This document shows, piece after piece, positions 9,669 through 17,971 of a DNA stretch of 64,000 nucleotides. The notes under the pieces were generated by a model. That model saw only the letters and a program-made list of their open reading frames with translations. It had not been told where the DNA came from and made no database searches. The stretch is from an uncultured Fluviicola sp. (GTDB lineage: Bacteria; Bacteroidota; Bacteroidia; Flavobacteriales_D; Crocinitomicaceae): the NCBI GenBank assembly GCA_913009205.1, contig CAJVYC010000002.1:62001-126000 (forward strand), written 5' to 3'. The first letter of the stretch is position 1. Every line of letters begins with the position of its first letter. The position numbers and the translations under genes were made by a program.

Positions 9669-10526
9669 ATGAGCATTATTACTTTAACAACTGATATGGG
9701 GCTTGATGACCACTACGTGGCTTCGCTTAAGGGCACGATACTATCTGCTGTTGAAAAGGCAATTATTATTGACGTTACACATGCCGTTCGTCCGTTTGAC
9801 ATTTCAGAAGCCGCGTTTCATTTGAATTGCTGCTATCAAGATTTTCCTGAAGGCACGATCCATGTAATTGGTGTTGACAGTGAGCCTATCGTAAATTTTG
9901 GTGGATCTGATGGGAGTTTTCCAACCATCATGGAATTTGCAGGACAGTTCTTTATTTCGAATGACAACGGATTCTTTGGCGCCTTTCTGAAAGAAGAACT
10001 ACCTGTTGCAATTTGGAGAATTGAGGATTTTATTTCTGATCCAAAAGCATTCAAATTCCCAACAAAGAATATTTTAATTAAAGCCGCTGCTCGCATAATA
10101 AACGGTGAGAAGCCCGAATCTTTCGCGACATCATTCAACGGTTATAAAAACGCATTGTCACTTGCGGCCATTTCGGAAACAAACTTGATTAAAGGCCACG
10201 TTGTTCACATGGATATTTACGGGAATGTAGTAACAAACATCCACCGCACATTGTTTGAACGCTTTGGTAAGGATACACCCTTCATCCTTTATTTCAGGCG
10301 AAAAGATTACTTCATCGATGTCATTTCGAATACGTACAATGAAGTTGCTCAAGGAGAAAAGGTAGCAATATTCAATGAAACGGGGTATTTAGAAATTGCC
10401 ATTAACCGTGGAGCAAACGCAAGTACGGGAGGAGCGGAAAAACTATTTGGAATGCACAAAAACGACATGATCCGCGTTGAGTTCACACCGCCTGGATCTC
10501 GTGAAACTTTAGACTCTCTTTTCTAA
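9669..10526 (+). CDS. SAM hydrolase (DUF62, S-adenosylmethionine hydroxide adenosyltransferase)
   Basis: 285 aa. Belongs to the DUF62 family that splits S-adenosylmethionine to adenosine and methionine with water; the same fold includes the SAM-dependent fluorinase and chlorinase. The N-terminus ITLTTDMGLDDHYVASLKG carries the family's Asp-rich start, and DNGF (near 98) and the C-terminal INRGANAS segment are typical. Nothing suggests a halogenase and the hydrolase is by far the common member. The stop codon shares one base with the ATG of the next gene (TAATG), so the two are coupled. Confidence 0.9.
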   Translation: MSIITLTTDMGLDDHYVASLKGTILSAVEKAIIIDVTHAVRPFDISEAAFHLNCCYQDFPEGTIHVIGVDSEPIVNFGGSDGSFPTIMEFAGQFFISNDNGFFGAFLKEELPVAIWRIEDFISDPKAFKFPTKNILIKAAARIINGEKPESFATSFNGYKNALSLAAISETNLIKGHVVHMDIYGNVVTNIHRTLFERFGKDTPFILYFRRKDYFIDVISNTYNEVAQGEKVAIFNETGYLEIAINRGANASTGGAEKLFGMHKNDMIRVEFTPPGSRETLDSLF

Positions 10527-10831
10527 TGATTACACGAATTGTAAAACTCGAACTTCAAGAAGAGCGCATTGAGGACTTCTTAAGTTTCTTCGATACAATT
10601 AAACATATTGTAAATGAATTCCCCGGCTGTTCTGGAATGAAATTATACCAAGATATTAATCGACCTACAATTGTAATGACGTATAGCCACTGGGACAATG
10701 AAGCGTCTTTGGAAAATTACAGGAATTCAGAACAATTTGGAATGATTTGGCCCAAAATAAAACCTTGGTTCGACGCTAAGCCTGAAGCTTGGAGTGTTGA
10801 CGCTTATTTTAACGGGTTTGATGTGAAGTGA
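10526..10831 (+). CDS. ABM-domain (dimeric alpha/beta barrel) small protein
   Basis: 101 aa. Looks like the antibiotic biosynthesis monooxygenase (ABM) dimeric ferredoxin-like barrel: MITRIVKLELQEERIEDFLSFF for strand 1-helix 1, a GCSGMKLYQD turn, and YSHWDNEASLENYRNSEQF. Such proteins include heme-degrading and quinol-oxidising enzymes and many of unknown role. It starts on the stop codon of the SAM hydrolase gene (one shared base), so it is probably made in step with it. The substrate is unknown. Confidence 0.8.
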   Translation: MITRIVKLELQEERIEDFLSFFDTIKHIVNEFPGCSGMKLYQDINRPTIVMTYSHWDNEASLENYRNSEQFGMIWPKIKPWFDAKPEAWSVDAYFNGFDVK

Positions 10832-10874
10832 TGAGTTTTGAGTGAGAAATCATGAATTAATAAGGATAAATACC

Positions 10875-10908
10875 TGCACCTATGTTCCGAATAGTTGCAC
10901 TTATGTTC
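10875..10908 (+). repeat. Imperfect direct repeat TGCACYTATGTTC, period 21
   Basis: TGCACCTATGTTC (10875-10887) and TGCACTTATGTTC (10896-10908) match at 12 of 13 bases with a 21-base period (about two helical turns), 22 bases before the hydrolase ATG. This spacing suits two regulator molecules on the same DNA face, but no regulator is known; it could be chance. Confidence 0.35.
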
Positions 10909-10929
10909 ACAATCAATTAATTTAACCTT

Positions 10930-11568
10930 ATGAAACTCTATTGCCTTAGCGGTCTCGGAACGGACGAAAGAGCGTTTAAACATATTCACATTGAAGGCGT
11001 TGAACTTGTGCATGTTCCATGGATCGATTTTAAGGAGAATGAATCCCTACAATCTTATGCGAAACGTTTGTTTGAGGCAACCCAACCCACAGACGGTTAC
11101 AATTTAATTGGACTTTCTTTCGGTGGAATGATCGCCGCGGAATGGGAAAAAATCAAAACTCCAAAAACATTGATTCTTCTTTCAACTATGCGTGACACGA
11201 AGGGTTTGCCCATTTATATTCGGGTTGCTGGGGCATTGAACCTTCACAAGATTGTTCCAATGTCACTCGTAAGATATCCGAACTTCATCTCTTACTTTCT
11301 TTTTGGAATTACGAACAACGAAAACAAGCAGGTCTTCAAAGATATTCTGCATGACGGAGATCCGAAGCATCTAAAATGGGCAATGAATTCAATCGCGAAT
11401 TGGCGGAATTATGACAAGTCAAATGGAATTCGAATCCACGGGGACAAAGACCGTTTGCTTCCAATGAAGAAGGGAATAGATCATGTTATTTCTGGCGGAG
11501 GTCACATGATTGTTCTAAACAACGCCGATGAGCTCAATGCAATTATCGGGAGCTTAATCGATGGTTAG
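10930..11568 (+). CDS. Alpha/beta hydrolase
   Basis: 212 aa small alpha/beta hydrolase. Nucleophile elbow GLSFGG at 61-66 (S63), acid HGDKDRLLP at 170-178 (D172 or D174), histidine GGGHM at 189-193 (H192). These three give a complete catalytic triad. It lacks a signal peptide and so is probably cytosolic. Substrate not predictable. The stop codon lies inside a GGTTAGA triplet repeat. It is separated from the ABM gene by 98 bases that contain a 21-base-period imperfect direct repeat. Confidence 0.85.
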   Translation: MKLYCLSGLGTDERAFKHIHIEGVELVHVPWIDFKENESLQSYAKRLFEATQPTDGYNLIGLSFGGMIAAEWEKIKTPKTLILLSTMRDTKGLPIYIRVAGALNLHKIVPMSLVRYPNFISYFLFGITNNENKQVFKDILHDGDPKHLKWAMNSIANWRNYDKSNGIRIHGDKDRLLPMKKGIDHVISGGGHMIVLNNADELNAIIGSLIDG

Positions 11569-11583
11569 AGGTTAGAGGTTAGA
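11563..11583 (+). repeat. GGTTAGA x3 tandem repeat across a stop codon
   Basis: Three exact copies of GGTTAGA. The TAG in the first copy is the stop of the alpha/beta hydrolase gene, so repeat number changes would not alter the protein. Confidence 0.7.
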
Positions 11584-11657
11584 AAGGTAATCGAATCCAA
11601 AAAGCCCAGGAATGTAGCAATCAAAAAGGGAGTTCACGACTGATCTAACGATCGAAT

Positions 11658-12422
11658 CTACTTCGTTGCTACATAAAACAGATCAAAACAACCTTCTTTC
11701 GCGTCATCAATGAGATAATCTTCGAGTTGGATATGTGCTCCAGCGTCCGTCAATTTATTCCTATTTCTGCGGTTCAAGTAATCATAAGGAGCTTGCAGCA
11801 TCCATCTTGGACCCCACCATTGGAAATTGAAAATATCGAAGCGCATAGTCTTGTTCACAGAAGTTTTGTTCTGCTCGTAATATTTCATAACGGTTTCATT
11901 TCCAAAAACACCTTTTGAATCTACCGATGAATAATACTTTCCAAGCATGCTTGTCAATTCTTCAATCTTGTATTCTCTAATGTGCCAAGGGTTTCTAGAA
12001 ATCGACATTGTTTTGTTTGGAGTTGTTACGATGAACTTCCCTCCTGGCTTAAGAACGCGGTGAATTTCCTTTATGAAATCATGGTCTTTTTTAATGTGCT
12101 CAATTACCTGGAACGAAATAGCAAAATCAAAACTATTATCTTCCAAACCAACCAGCGGCGGAATATTCATTTGAATAAATTTGACATTGTCATGCCCCTT
12201 TATTTTCTCCAATGCAGAAGTCTCAAACTTATCTACTGTCACAAATTCATCTGCTACAGGACTGATTATTTCAATTCCGTAACCACTTCCTGTTCCAATT
12301 TCTAAAACTTTTCCTGAAATTAATTTCGCCGCTTCAACATAAGCCAAAAGACTTCTTTGAAAAACATAATTGTCAGAAACATCACTTCCCGAAACTCTTT
12401 CTGCTGTTTGTATCTTGCTCAT
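11658..12422 (-). CDS. Class I SAM-dependent methyltransferase
   Basis: 254 aa. Methyltransf_11/25-type fold: motif I VLEIGTGSGYGIE at 39-51, then FDFAISFQVIEHIKKD (motif IV region) and EIHRVLKPGGKFIVTTPN (motif V). The MSISRNPWHIREY segment resembles glycan- and lipid-modifying methyltransferases of the WcaA/UbiG-like class. Substrate unknown. It stands alone, convergent with the alpha/beta hydrolase gene. Confidence 0.85.
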   Translation of the reverse strand: MSKIQTAERVSGSDVSDNYVFQRSLLAYVEAAKLISGKVLEIGTGSGYGIEIISPVADEFVTVDKFETSALEKIKGHDNVKFIQMNIPPLVGLEDNSFDFAISFQVIEHIKKDHDFIKEIHRVLKPGGKFIVTTPNKTMSISRNPWHIREYKIEELTSMLGKYYSSVDSKGVFGNETVMKYYEQNKTSVNKTMRFDIFNFQWWGPRWMLQAPYDYLNRRNRNKLTDAGAHIQLEDYLIDDAKEGCFDLFYVATK

Positions 12423-12505
12423 CTATACAGTTTGATCAATGCTTTGCAAATTGCGGACAAATTTACAATTATTTTATTAGTTGTTGGATCGGTACAAGCT
12501 CTTGA

Positions 12506-12600
12506 TTGGATATTGGATAATAGACTGATTTGGCTTCAATGAACTCAATCCGAACTTTTAATATTTAATATCAAAAAGCCGAAGGCGATCCAATATCCAA
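12506..12600. repeat. Long-loop inverted repeat between methyltransferase and gldF
   Basis: TTGGATATTGGAT at 12506-12518 is exactly complementary to ATCCAATATCCAA at 12588-12600, with 69 bases between. The arms are AT-rich and there is no T-run, so it is not an ordinary terminator. Function unknown. Confidence 0.4.
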
Positions 12601-12675
12601 GCCCTAAAACCAAAGCAATCTATTAATAAACAACAACATCTTGATAAATGATAGTAACACTTCGCACTCTTTCCG

Positions 12676-12705
12676 TTGATGTATTGAAAGGAAATCTTAT
12701 TTTTG
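12676..12705 (+). promoter_or_regulatory. Promoter TTG-N19-TATTTTTG for gldF
   Basis: TTG at 12676-12678 and TATTTTTG at 12698-12705 fit TTG-N19-TAnnTTTG. It lies inside the longest gldF open frame (from 12648), which argues that translation starts at the later ATG (12741), about 30 bases after the expected transcript start. Confidence 0.65.
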
Positions 12706-12740
12706 GTCCGATACTAATCTTGTATAATTGTTTAGCGCAC

Positions 12741-13472
12741 ATGAGAGCACTATATTTAAAAGAAATAAGGAGTTTTTTAGGTTCCATTATCGGGTACATA
12801 TTTATCCTAATTTTCTTGATCTTATCAGGGGCATTCCATTGGATAATATCAATGGAAACAAACCTTTTAGAAGGAATGGAAGCGGATCTAATTCCGTTTT
12901 TCAATCTTTCGCCGTGGTTTTTCCTTTTTCTAATCCCCGCAATTACTATGCGTTCAATCGCAGAAGAAAGACGAACGGGAACAATAGAATTACTGTTTAC
13001 AAGACCTATTTCTGATTTGAAAATCATTCTCGCAAAATACTTTGCAAGTGTGACTCTATTAATAATTGCACTTTTACCGACCCTGATTTATTATGGTTCA
13101 ATGCATTATCTAGGCAAACCAGTAGGTATAATGGACGATGGCGCAACATTAACGTCTTATCTAGGCCTAATACTAATCGGAGCTTCATTTGTCGCTATTG
13201 GGATATTTGCTTCGGCGATTACAAGCAGCCAAATCGTAGCCTTCATCATTGCGATGTTCTTGTGCATTCTTTTCTACCAAGGCTTCGAATTAATGGGATC
13301 CTACAACCAAATGGGGAGTTTGGATTCTGTAATTAAATACTGTGGGATGACCTATCATTACGACGGAATTAAGCGTGGATTAATCGACACGAAGAATATT
13401 GTTTACTTCATCACAATTATTGTCCTGTTCATTTATGCTGCTTTGACAGTTATCAAATCACTTAAGAAATAG
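12741..13472 (+). CDS. gldF: Gliding-motility ABC transporter permease GldF
   Basis: 243 aa from the ATG at 12741 (MRALYLKEIRSFLGS, the usual GldF N-terminus); the open frame reaches back to 12648 but that part overlaps the promoter. About six membrane segments of the ABC-2 type permease. GldF forms an ABC exporter with GldG and the ATPase GldA (not in this window) and is needed for gliding in Flavobacterium johnsoniae. The motif SIAEERRTGTIELLFTRPIS is typical of this permease family. The gene order gldF-gldG is conserved and the two are 2 bases apart. Confidence 0.93.
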   Translation: MRALYLKEIRSFLGSIIGYIFILIFLILSGAFHWIISMETNLLEGMEADLIPFFNLSPWFFLFLIPAITMRSIAEERRTGTIELLFTRPISDLKIILAKYFASVTLLIIALLPTLIYYGSMHYLGKPVGIMDDGATLTSYLGLILIGASFVAIGIFASAITSSQIVAFIIAMFLCILFYQGFELMGSYNQMGSLDSVIKYCGMTYHYDGIKRGLIDTKNIVYFITIIVLFIYAALTVIKSLKK

Positions 13473-13474
13473 CT

Positions 13475-15283
13475 ATGAATAATCAGACTAAAAAAACCAC
13501 AAACGGTCTTTACAACTGGACAATCCTTGGGATTGTTTTGGCAGCTGTAATCTTGGTTAATGTTATTAGTTCATTTTGGTACAAGCGAATTGATGTCACC
13601 GAAGATCAGCGCTATTCGCTGACCGAAAGCACGAAAGAATTCTTACAGAAATCAGATAGCTTCAAAGGAAGGATTAGTATTAAGATTTATTTAGCAGGCG
13701 AATTGCCAGCGGAAATTGAACATTTTAGAGTTGCCATTGAGGACAAACTAAAAGAGTTTAAAATCCACGCTGGAGATCGAATTGAATACCAATTCATTAA
13801 TCCTTCAGTTGGCTCTAAGGTTGATAAGCGTGAGTTGGAAGATCGCCTATTCAATGCAGGGAAAGGAATTTTACCAATGAATGTCGTTTACATGCAGGAC
13901 GGTTCTCAACGTCAGATTAAATTATGGCCTGGAGCAATTTTGGATTATGGTGGCGCAGGAACAGGATCGAAAAAGCAAGCTGTCCAACTGATGCCAGGAA
14001 CAAATGACGGACGACCGTTTCCATTAGAAAATATTGGTCAAATCATTCAGAACTCAACAAAAGATTTAGAATACATATTAGTAAGCGCCCTAAGGCGTGT
14101 AATCCAAGAGAGCAAACCTAGAATTGCATTCTTGCAGGGACACGGTGAGTTAACTTTCGCTCAAACGCAGCGAACTCGTGCGTTAATCAACCCCTATTAT
14201 TCTGTTACGGATGTAGAATTGAACGATTCTTTGGGAGCATTAAATGAATTTGATGGGCTTGTTATTGCACGCCCAACTCAGAAATTCAGTAACAAAGATT
14301 TATATTTAATAGATCAATTCGTTATGAGAGGTGGTCGACTAATGTGTTTCTTAGATAAGTTAAGCCTACCAATGGATACATTGAATCGTTACGGGGTATC
14401 GCCAACAACCCGAATTGAAACAGGACTTGACAAGCTTCTTTTCGATTATGGATTAAAATTAATGGACAATTACGTGATGGATCGAAATTGTTTGCCTAAA
14501 CCCGTTCGAATGGAGAAACAGGCCATGATTCCGTGGTTTTTCAATGTATTGGCCACTCCGACGAATCACCCCATTGCTCGAAATTTAGACCCTGTTTCTT
14601 TGGAATACACAAACGAAGTTCAGCTCATTCCTTCCGAGAATAATGAATACATAGTTACTCCAATATTAACTTCAAGTTCGAACTCAGTCGCTACAGGAAT
14701 GGCGCCACAAGTGAGTTTTATGACTCCAATTGAATATGGCAACGAGCCGTTGGCTCCAAACCCGGACAATCCAAATAATGCGAAATGTCTTGCGGCACTT
14801 TCTGCGGGTAAATTCAAATCTTATTTTAGAACTAGAATTGTTGATGAGTTTGCAAAGAATCCTGAGTCCAACTACCTCGAAAAAAGCAAGACTGAAGGAA
14901 AAGTACTTTTAGTTGGAAATGGACGGTTTTTTGAAAACAGATACGACTCAATGCCGAAAGGACTTCGATCTGATAGCGTTTTTAAATACCGCCCTAAATT
15001 GGATGTAAACGACTTAAAACAAAATTTCGAATTAGTTCAAGCACGTTACCAGCATGTTATCGGGAACCAAGAATTTTATCAAAACTTAACTGATTTCATG
15101 ATGGGTGAACATTCTGTTATGGACATCCGATCGCGTGAAATCGGGATACACGCAATTGATACTGAGAAAGTGAAAGCCGATTCAGGATTTTACAAGCTGC
15201 TAAACGTTGGGTTACCAATTGTGATAATACTCCTACTGGCCCTGGTAATGAACATTATGAGAAAACGAAAATTCTCAAGATAA
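13475..15283 (+). CDS. gldG: Gliding-motility ABC transporter component GldG
   Basis: 602 aa. One membrane segment near the N-terminus (about 15-35), a large extracytoplasmic ABC_transp_aux-type region with RKRIDVTEDQRYSLTEST-like opening (here YKRIDVTEDQRYSLTEST), and a second membrane segment at about 577-595 with a basic C-terminus. This is the GldG architecture. It follows gldF by 2 bases and precedes the DUF4340 gene by 10 bases, so all three are one transcription unit. Confidence 0.93.
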   Translation: MNNQTKKTTNGLYNWTILGIVLAAVILVNVISSFWYKRIDVTEDQRYSLTESTKEFLQKSDSFKGRISIKIYLAGELPAEIEHFRVAIEDKLKEFKIHAGDRIEYQFINPSVGSKVDKRELEDRLFNAGKGILPMNVVYMQDGSQRQIKLWPGAILDYGGAGTGSKKQAVQLMPGTNDGRPFPLENIGQIIQNSTKDLEYILVSALRRVIQESKPRIAFLQGHGELTFAQTQRTRALINPYYSVTDVELNDSLGALNEFDGLVIARPTQKFSNKDLYLIDQFVMRGGRLMCFLDKLSLPMDTLNRYGVSPTTRIETGLDKLLFDYGLKLMDNYVMDRNCLPKPVRMEKQAMIPWFFNVLATPTNHPIARNLDPVSLEYTNEVQLIPSENNEYIVTPILTSSSNSVATGMAPQVSFMTPIEYGNEPLAPNPDNPNNAKCLAALSAGKFKSYFRTRIVDEFAKNPESNYLEKSKTEGKVLLVGNGRFFENRYDSMPKGLRSDSVFKYRPKLDVNDLKQNFELVQARYQHVIGNQEFYQNLTDFMMGEHSVMDIRSREIGIHAIDTEKVKADSGFYKLLNVGLPIVIILLLALVMNIMRKRKFSR

Positions 15284-15293
15284 CCTACTTCAA

Positions 15294-16364
15294 ATGAAAA
15301 AAATAATAATTATAATCGTCGCATTGGCTGGTTTGGCGGGCATGCTCTATTTCGCCAAGAATCTTTCTGAAAACGCAGGGAAGTCAGATAATGAATTGAT
15401 TGAATTCGCTATAGAAGATGTTGAATCGATCGATAAAATTATCATCACGGATAAATTTGAAAACGTATTCGAACTTCGCAAAACGAATGGAATCTGGACG
15501 GATAAAAAAGGCGGTTGCGTTACCCAGGACAAAGTTTCATTTTGCCTCGATGCATTTAAGAACATTGAATTTAAAGGATACCTCGCAGACAACTCCAAAA
15601 AGAAATTCACGAATTTGATGGCTGCACAGAACATTAAAGTAAAGATTTTTCAAAACGGTCAATGGAGTAAAACGTGGTATTTAGGACCAGCAGCTCAAAA
15701 TCACGACGGCCAAATCATGTTATTGGATGATGCAGAACAAGGTAAAAGTGCTTTTCCAGTTCTTATGGAATTGAACAATATGAACGGAATTATCGATCCG
15801 CGTTTCTATGCAGACCCTCTTCAGTGGATGTGTCAGGATTTAATCACAATGAAGCTTTCTGAAGTTTCTGAAATTGATGTAAAATTCAACGACGAGCCTC
15901 AAAGAAGCTTTAAAGTCACAAAGAAAGACAGTGACATGAAAATATTCCAAAAGAGTAAACAACTGACTGGAATTAGCTCTTCATCTATCTACGATTACTT
16001 GAGCAACTACCAAGATGTTAATTTCAATACGGCAAATTACGAATTGAATGCGATTCAAATGGATAGCCTGAAACGTACGACTCCATTCTGTGAATTGTCC
16101 ATCAAAAAAGTTGGACAGAAAAAGAAAACCTACAAACTTTACAGAATTGTAAGCGGTCCGGAACAGCGCGTAGGAATGGCAGAAATGCAAGACATTGATC
16201 TCGATCGGTTCTGGTGTGAACTTCCTACTGGTGAATTTGTTAAATGTCAATATTTTGTTTTCAATCGTCTATTGCGTGGAGATGCTTATTTCCCATTGGA
16301 TTTAACAGGTGTCAAAACACACGATGGAATTCAGTTTATTGAAAGTGAAACTATAGTTCTGTAG
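15294..16364 (+). CDS. DUF4340-like membrane-anchored protein of the gld operon
   Basis: 356 aa with an N-terminal signal or anchor (KKIIIIIVALAGLAGMLYFA) followed by a soluble extracytoplasmic domain. It resembles DUF4340 proteins, which often follow ABC_transp_aux/GldG-type genes. Its place 10 bases after gldG suggests it works with the GldFG transporter. No catalytic motif is visible. Direct role in gliding is inference. Confidence 0.75.
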   Translation: MKKIIIIIVALAGLAGMLYFAKNLSENAGKSDNELIEFAIEDVESIDKIIITDKFENVFELRKTNGIWTDKKGGCVTQDKVSFCLDAFKNIEFKGYLADNSKKKFTNLMAAQNIKVKIFQNGQWSKTWYLGPAAQNHDGQIMLLDDAEQGKSAFPVLMELNNMNGIIDPRFYADPLQWMCQDLITMKLSEVSEIDVKFNDEPQRSFKVTKKDSDMKIFQKSKQLTGISSSSIYDYLSNYQDVNFNTANYELNAIQMDSLKRTTPFCELSIKKVGQKKKTYKLYRIVSGPEQRVGMAEMQDIDLDRFWCELPTGEFVKCQYFVFNRLLRGDAYFPLDLTGVKTHDGIQFIESETIVL

Positions 16365-16481
16365 TAATTTTTGAATTCATAAGCCCTAAATCTTATCCGT
16401 CGGTTTAGAAATCCACATTCGTTGTTAATAACTCAGGGAAAAATGAGTAGTAATCCCGTGTTCTAAATCCTGTGAATTTAA

Positions 16482-16489
16482 TAGCTTTG
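16482..16489 (+). promoter_or_regulatory. -7 element TAGCTTTG upstream of dnaN
   Basis: TAGCTTTG matches TAnnTTTG and lies 19 bases before the dnaN ATG; no good -33 TTG is seen. It suggests dnaN can be transcribed apart from the gld operon, from which it is separated by 144 bases. Confidence 0.45.
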
Positions 16490-16508
16490 GTAGCTAAACA
16501 TTATTGAA

Positions 16509-17624
16509 ATGAATTTTGTAATCTCAAGTGCTACCTTATTAAAGCATTTACAAGGAATCTCGGGAGTTCTCAGTACGAGTAACACGCTTCCTATCCTTGA
16601 TAATTTCCTTTTCGAAATCGTTGATGGTCGAATGACTGTTGCAGCTTCAGATCTGGAGACAACAATGCGCACTTCTATGGAAGTTGAAGCAAAAGAAGAA
16701 GGAAAGATTGCTATTCCAGCAAAACTCCTTTTAGACGTTCTTAAAAACTTACCAGACCAGCCTTGTACTTTCTTGGTTGACATATCGAACTTTGCAGTTG
16801 AAATTGCTTATGATAACGGGAAATCAAAAATGGTTGGATACAACGGTGATGACTTTCCAAAAACACCAGAATTAGAAAATTCAAGTTCTATAAAAATTTC
16901 GGGAAGTATTATCTCAAATGCGATTAACAAAACCTTGTTCGCTACTGGAGTTGATGATCTTCGTCCGGTAATGAGCGGTGTCTTTTGTCAATTTTCACCA
17001 GAGAGTATTACTTTCGTTGCAACAGATGCACATAAATTGGTTCGCTACACAAGAACGGATTCTCAAGCTGATGGAAGTTCATCTTTCATCTTGCCGAAAA
17101 AGCCATTGAACTTGCTTAAATCAAATATTAAGGGCGAGGAAGAAGTGCAATTGGACTACAACGATTCGAATGCGGTATTTACATTCAATGATATCGTTTT
17201 GGTGTGCCGATTGATCGATGGAAAATATCCAAATTACGAAGCTGTGATTCCAAAGGAAAATCCAAATGTATTAACAATTGATAGATTGCAATTTTTGAGT
17301 TCTATCAAGCGTGTTTCAATTTTCGCAAACAAAACAACACACCAAATCAAATTGAAGTTGGCGGGGTCTGAATTGTCACTATCTGCAGAAGATATTGATT
17401 TCTCAAACGAAGCCAACGAGCGTTTAACATGCAATTACTCTGGTGAAGACATGGAGATCGGATTTAACTCGCGTTTCTTAATGGAAATGTTGAATAACAT
17501 TGACACCTCTGAAGTTCGATTGGAAATGAGCGAGCCAAGCAGAGCTGGTTTGTTAATGCCATCAGAATCTAATGAAGACGAAGATATTTTAATGCTAGTG
17601 ATGCCAGTTATGCTGAATCGCTAG
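16509..17624 (+). CDS. dnaN: DNA polymerase III subunit beta (sliding clamp)
   Basis: 371 aa, normal clamp length, three clamp domains. The start NFVISSATLLKHLQGISGVLSTSNTLPILDNFLFE, the middle RPVMSGVFCQF and the C-terminal LLMPSE...LMLVMPVMLNR are all typical. It forms the ring that tethers polymerase III to DNA. In many Flavobacteria dnaN follows gldG and is not beside dnaA; the same order is seen here. A strong hairpin terminator follows the stop. Confidence 0.97.
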   Translation: MNFVISSATLLKHLQGISGVLSTSNTLPILDNFLFEIVDGRMTVAASDLETTMRTSMEVEAKEEGKIAIPAKLLLDVLKNLPDQPCTFLVDISNFAVEIAYDNGKSKMVGYNGDDFPKTPELENSSSIKISGSIISNAINKTLFATGVDDLRPVMSGVFCQFSPESITFVATDAHKLVRYTRTDSQADGSSSFILPKKPLNLLKSNIKGEEEVQLDYNDSNAVFTFNDIVLVCRLIDGKYPNYEAVIPKENPNVLTIDRLQFLSSIKRVSIFANKTTHQIKLKLAGSELSLSAEDIDFSNEANERLTCNYSGEDMEIGFNSRFLMEMLNNIDTSEVRLEMSEPSRAGLLMPSESNEDEDILMLVMPVMLNR

Positions 17625-17643
17625 GAATTAACCCTCTACTGTT

Positions 17644-17676
17644 AAAGCCATCTCGTGTAAACTAGATGGCTTTTTT
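17644..17676 (+). terminator. Rho-independent terminator after dnaN
   Basis: AAAGCCATCT (17644-17653) pairs with AGATGGCTTT (17664-17673), a perfect 10-bp stem with a 10-base loop, followed by Ts to 17676. Confidence 0.9.
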
Positions 17677-17971
17677 GTATCGAATTAAAGATAAAAATCA
17701 ATAATGAAAATCGTACTGCACTTTTAGCCGCACTTGTACTTTTCTTTTTTGCCATCTCTGGTATAATTTAGAGGTTAATATAAATACTAAACCTCTATCT
17801 TAAGTTTAAGTTCCAACTAGTTCACCTTTCGCTGACGTTACGCAGCCTACTGCAGATACAAACAAAATGCGAAATCAAGTTTACTGTCGACGGAAGCTGA
17901 GGTCAAGGAAATGTCGAACAGAATGTTAAATTGATTAAAACACAAACTTGAAATTGCTGATTCATCAATTG
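17677..17971. other. Intergenic stretch without a recognised gene
   Basis: 295 bases between the dnaN terminator and the end of the DUF5916 gene. It holds an 8-bp hairpin TAGAGGTT/AACCTCTA (17769-17776 with 17790-17797) without a T-run. A short frame after 17815 (SSPFADVTQPTADTNK) is not recognisable. Nothing else seen. Confidence 0.5.

Noticed and set aside
10526-10831. Antibiotic-synthesis gene
   Set aside because: The ABM name is only a fold label; no biosynthetic cluster is around it.
12648-12740. Upstream extension of gldF
   Set aside because: Contains the promoter and does not match the GldF N-terminus; the ATG at 12741 does.
16365-16508. Possible origin of replication by dnaN
   Set aside because: No cluster of DnaA boxes (one TTATCCGTC only) and dnaN is apart from dnaA in this group of bacteria.
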